From the NCBI GenBank assembly GCA_002405805.1, contig DHMN01000060.1, positions 1,782 to 44,512 of the forward strand: 42,731 nucleotides of DNA, given 5' to 3'. Origin of the DNA: Cyanobacteria bacterium UBA4641 (GTDB lineage Bacteria > Cyanobacteriota > Vampirovibrionia > Gastranaerophilales > Gastranaerophilaceae). Numbering within the stretch: the first letter of the stretch is position 1; every line of letters starts with the position of its first letter. The notes under the pieces are model-generated. The model was not told where the DNA came from. It made no database searches and worked only from the letters and a program-made list of their open reading frames with translations. This document shows, one piece after another, positions 40,858 through 42,731 of the stretch. Made by a program: the position numbers and the translations under genes.

Positions 40858-40887
40858 TTGACAGTTTGCACTTTCATGGAGTATACT
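40858..40887 (+). promoter_or_regulatory. Promoter upstream of the small membrane protein
   Basis: TTGACA (40858-40863), an 18-base spacer and TATACT (40882-40887). The predicted transcript begins about 20 bases before ATG 40913. Confidence 0.65.
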
Positions 40888-40973
40888 TAACCTGTTATTA
40901 TTGAATTTTTACATGGGACGAACCTGTAGCCAGATTTAGATATTTTTTAAATTATATATTTATTTTTCTTCTT

Positions 40974-41237
40974 ATGATTCCGTTAGCTTGTTTATTAGCT
41001 TTTGTACCTCAGAAGGATGCTTTTATTTATGCTATAGCTTTGGTGATGGTATTGCTTAATGCATATTTGGGATTTGCTAATATTGCAAAACGTATATGGC
41101 ATATTACAGGTGATAAAATGAAAGGTATTTGGTTGACAATTGGTTTAATAGTATTTGCGGCTATTCCTGTATTGGGTAGTATTTGTGCTCCTATCATAAC
41201 GTTGGCTCTTCTTTTTATTCCAGGAAAAGAAGTATAA
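40974..41237 (+). CDS. Small multi-pass membrane protein, start probably disrupted
   Basis: From ATG 40974 it encodes 87 residues with three hydrophobic helices (starting MIPLACLLAF, IYAIALVMVLLNAYLGFA and WLTIGLIVFAAIPVLGSICAPIITLALLF). There is no ribosome site at this ATG. The frame is open back to 40905 and reads DEPVARFRYFLNYIFIFLL, which looks like real protein sequence. An ATG at 40913 is one base out of frame with it: removing one G of the GGG at 40915-40917 would give a continuous protein beginning MDEPVARF. Either an unusual start, a sequence error or a frameshift is present. Function unknown. Confidence 0.55.
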   Translation: MIPLACLLAFVPQKDAFIYAIALVMVLLNAYLGFANIAKRIWHITGDKMKGIWLTIGLIVFAAIPVLGSICAPIITLALLFIPGKEV

Positions 41238-41257
41238 TTTAAGTTTTAAATCATTAA

Positions 41258-41293
41258 AAAAAGGAGATATTGAATTTTCAATATCTCTTTTTT
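41258..41293. terminator. Bidirectional terminator
   Basis: A-run, GAGATATTGAA (41264-41274) paired with TTCAATATCTC (41277-41287), then a T-run. It separates two convergent genes and ends both. Confidence 0.88.
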
Positions 41294-42149
41294 AGTCTTC
41301 AATTTTGTCTAAAATAAATTTACCGATTTTTCCTTCTCTAAAATCTCTTAGAATATAAACAGATGTTCTTTCTCTATCTGTTGAACCGCCTGTTAATAAC
41401 CAATTCCGCTCTAACGAGATGTTATCAATACTGAGCTCTTTATCATCAGGCAGTTTGTAATATTCTCTAAAGGCTTTTGCTTGTTTTTCATTTAGTACAT
41501 CCAACAGTTCCTGAGCAACAATTTCGTTTGAATAGGCGTTCTCAGATATCGCATTAACAAATGCAAGTTTTCGCGCCTTTTCTTGGTCTTCCTGTCTCAT
41601 TGGTATAATTCCCGGAGTATCCAACAGTTCAAGTTGTGGGTTAATTCTGACCCACTGTTGCTGACGCGTTACCCCTGCTTTTGCTCCGATTTTTGTTTTT
41701 GATGAGCGCGTTAATTTGTTGATGATACTAGATTTGCCAACATTTGGCATGCCAACAACCATAATTCTTGCAGGTCTTCTTAATAAACCTTTTGCCATTA
41801 TTGCTTGGATTCTTGGTTCAGCCATCTCAACTGCTTTATTTACAATTGATTTAAGGTCTTTAGAATTTTTTGCATCTGTTGGGATTACAGGAAATCCTGA
41901 TTTTTGTTCCAAATGTTTGATAAACGGAACCAGTTCTGATTTGATTGTCAAATCAGCTTTATTTAGCAATATTAAACGAGGCTTTTGACCTAAAAGCCTC
42001 GTTATATTTTCATAACAACTTGACAGCGGTAATCTCGCATCAAGAACTTCAATTACTGCATCCACTAATGAAAGCTGTTCTTTTAATTTTCTTTCAGCTT
42101 TTGCTATATGTCCCGGATACCAGTGAATATGAGTCTTATCTTTTTTCAA
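41292..42149 (-). CDS. rbgA: Ribosome biogenesis GTPase A
   Basis: The protein has 285 residues. It is a circularly permuted GTPase: the G4 motif NKAD (63-66) comes before G1 GMPNVGKSS (133-141) and G3 DTPG (177-180), as in YlqF/RbgA. The start HWYPGHIAKAERKLKEQLSLVDAVIEVLDARLP is the family hallmark, and the C-terminal domain (about 215-285) resembles the ANTAR-like RNA-binding part. It assists late 50S assembly. It overlaps the rplS gene by 14 bases, so the two are translationally coupled, fitting a shared role. Confidence 0.95.
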   Translation of the reverse strand: MKKDKTHIHWYPGHIAKAERKLKEQLSLVDAVIEVLDARLPLSSCYENITRLLGQKPRLILLNKADLTIKSELVPFIKHLEQKSGFPVIPTDAKNSKDLKSIVNKAVEMAEPRIQAIMAKGLLRRPARIMVVGMPNVGKSSIINKLTRSSKTKIGAKAGVTRQQQWVRINPQLELLDTPGIIPMRQEDQEKARKLAFVNAISENAYSNEIVAQELLDVLNEKQAKAFREYYKLPDDKELSIDNISLERNWLLTGGSTDRERTSVYILRDFREGKIGKFILDKIED

Positions 42150-42492
42150 TTTTTTCCTTAATACGAGTTGCTTTACCTGAACGTTCTCTCAAGTAGTATA
42201 ACTTAGCGCGTTTAACATCACCACGTCTTAGAACATTAATCTTATCAATTCTTGGAGAGTTGATTAAGAATACACGTTCAACGCCTACGCCTTGGAATAC
42301 TTTTCTAACAGTTATAGTTTTGTTCAAACCTGAACCGTGCAATTTGATGATAGTACCTTCAAATGCTTGGATTCTTTCTTTGTTACCTTCAACGATTTTA
42401 ACAAAAACTTTTACAGTGTCACCAGCGTTAAGACTAGGTAAGTCTTTGCCTAAATAACTTTTTTCTAATTCATCAATGATTGGGTTATTCAT
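42136..42492 (-). CDS. rplS: Ribosomal protein L19 (bL19)
   Basis: The protein has 118 residues, normal length. Hallmarks are DTVKVFVKIVEGNKERIQAFEGTII, ITVRKVFQGVGVERVFLINSPRI and VLRRGDVKRAKLYYLRERSGKATRIKE. It lies at the 30S-50S interface. AAAGGAAAGC precedes the ATG. It is the first gene of an rplS-rbgA pair. trmD and rimM, often upstream, are not seen in the 239 bases before the window's end. Confidence 0.98.
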   Translation of the reverse strand: MNNPIIDELEKSYLGKDLPSLNAGDTVKVFVKIVEGNKERIQAFEGTIIKLHGSGLNKTITVRKVFQGVGVERVFLINSPRIDKINVLRRGDVKRAKLYYLRERSGKATRIKEKIEKR

Positions 42493-42599
42493 TTTTGCTT
42501 TCCTTTATATTTCTAATCTGTTACTAATTTGTGTAATTCCTTAATCGGTGTTTACTAACTTTTCCACACAAAGTTCACCGACGCACGTTCGTATGATAA

Positions 42600-42628
42600 A
42601 TTTTATAATAAATAATATCATTTTGCAA
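42600..42628 (-). promoter_or_regulatory. Probable rplS promoter
   Basis: On the minus strand TTGCAA (42628-42623), 17 bases, TAAAAT (42605-42600). The leader to the rplS ATG is about 100 bases, room for autoregulation. The remaining bases to 42,731 hold no recognised feature. Confidence 0.5.
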
Positions 42629-42731
42629 GCAGTAAGGTTTGGATGTTACTAACTGTTAAGGGATGTTTGTATTTTGAGGGTAAGAAGGGTGACAGTATAA
42701 AAAGTCACGTCATTACTGTACATGTTAAGCA

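Overview
The window looks like AT-rich chromosomal DNA of a gut-type, non-photosynthetic relative of cyanobacteria (Gastranaerophilales / 'Melainabacteria'). This is an inference. It rests on the type IV pilus secretin-ATPase-platform operon, two stand-alone prepilin-like proteins with the FTL(A/G)E...LI.LG.IGVVAA leader, an AAA+ protein of the plastid/cyanobacterial Ycf46 type, low GC and the mix of housekeeping genes. No 16S gene or other decisive marker is present.

Region 1 (1 to about 13,380) is accessory DNA, an integrative element entering from the left edge. It starts with the 3' part of a Fic gene, followed by a small DNA-binding protein, a phage-like coiled-coil protein and a serine recombinase. 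A tight minus-strand cassette (7,880 down to 2,458) encodes a 68-aa protein, a DUF2997-like 70-aa protein, an NrdG-like radical SAM protein, a Ycf46-like AAA+ ATPase, a TPR/helix-hairpin-helix protein, a protein with a Ycf35/DUF1257-like C-terminal half, a membrane-anchored Mrr-like nuclease and a 52-aa membrane peptide. Three of these proteins (AAA+, HhH, Mrr) end in the same kind of tail, G-R-x-[I/L]-D-hydrophobic at the exact C-terminus. To the right lie a catalytic-domain-only tyrosine recombinase, a probable II/X-type replication protein, an unknown 460-aa protein, a full-length integrase, an excisionase-like protein and an XRE repressor with operator-like repeats. The block ends next to an intact tRNA-Pro(CGG).

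Region 2 (13,380 to 42,731) is core chromosome. It holds a divergent GH77 glucanotransferase, a MarR/MFS-DHA2 efflux pair, a short DegT-like protein, an M20 peptidase, a prepilin-like gene, purB, and an XRE regulator divergent from a second prepilin across a perfect 32-bp palindrome. Next come efp-accB-accC, folC, rpmI-rplT with a leader attenuator, a MATE transporter, a U32 protein overlapping a YqeG-type HAD phosphatase, the pilP-like/pilQ/pilB/pilC operon, an SDR, a small membrane protein with a probable disrupted start, and rplS-rbgA.

The core intergenic gaps carry a dispersed family of palindromic repeats (GTCATTCTGAA / GTCACCCTGAA / GTCATTCCGAA types). I saw none in the accessory region. 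One composite copy is present as a long inverted pair that brackets efp-accBC-folC.
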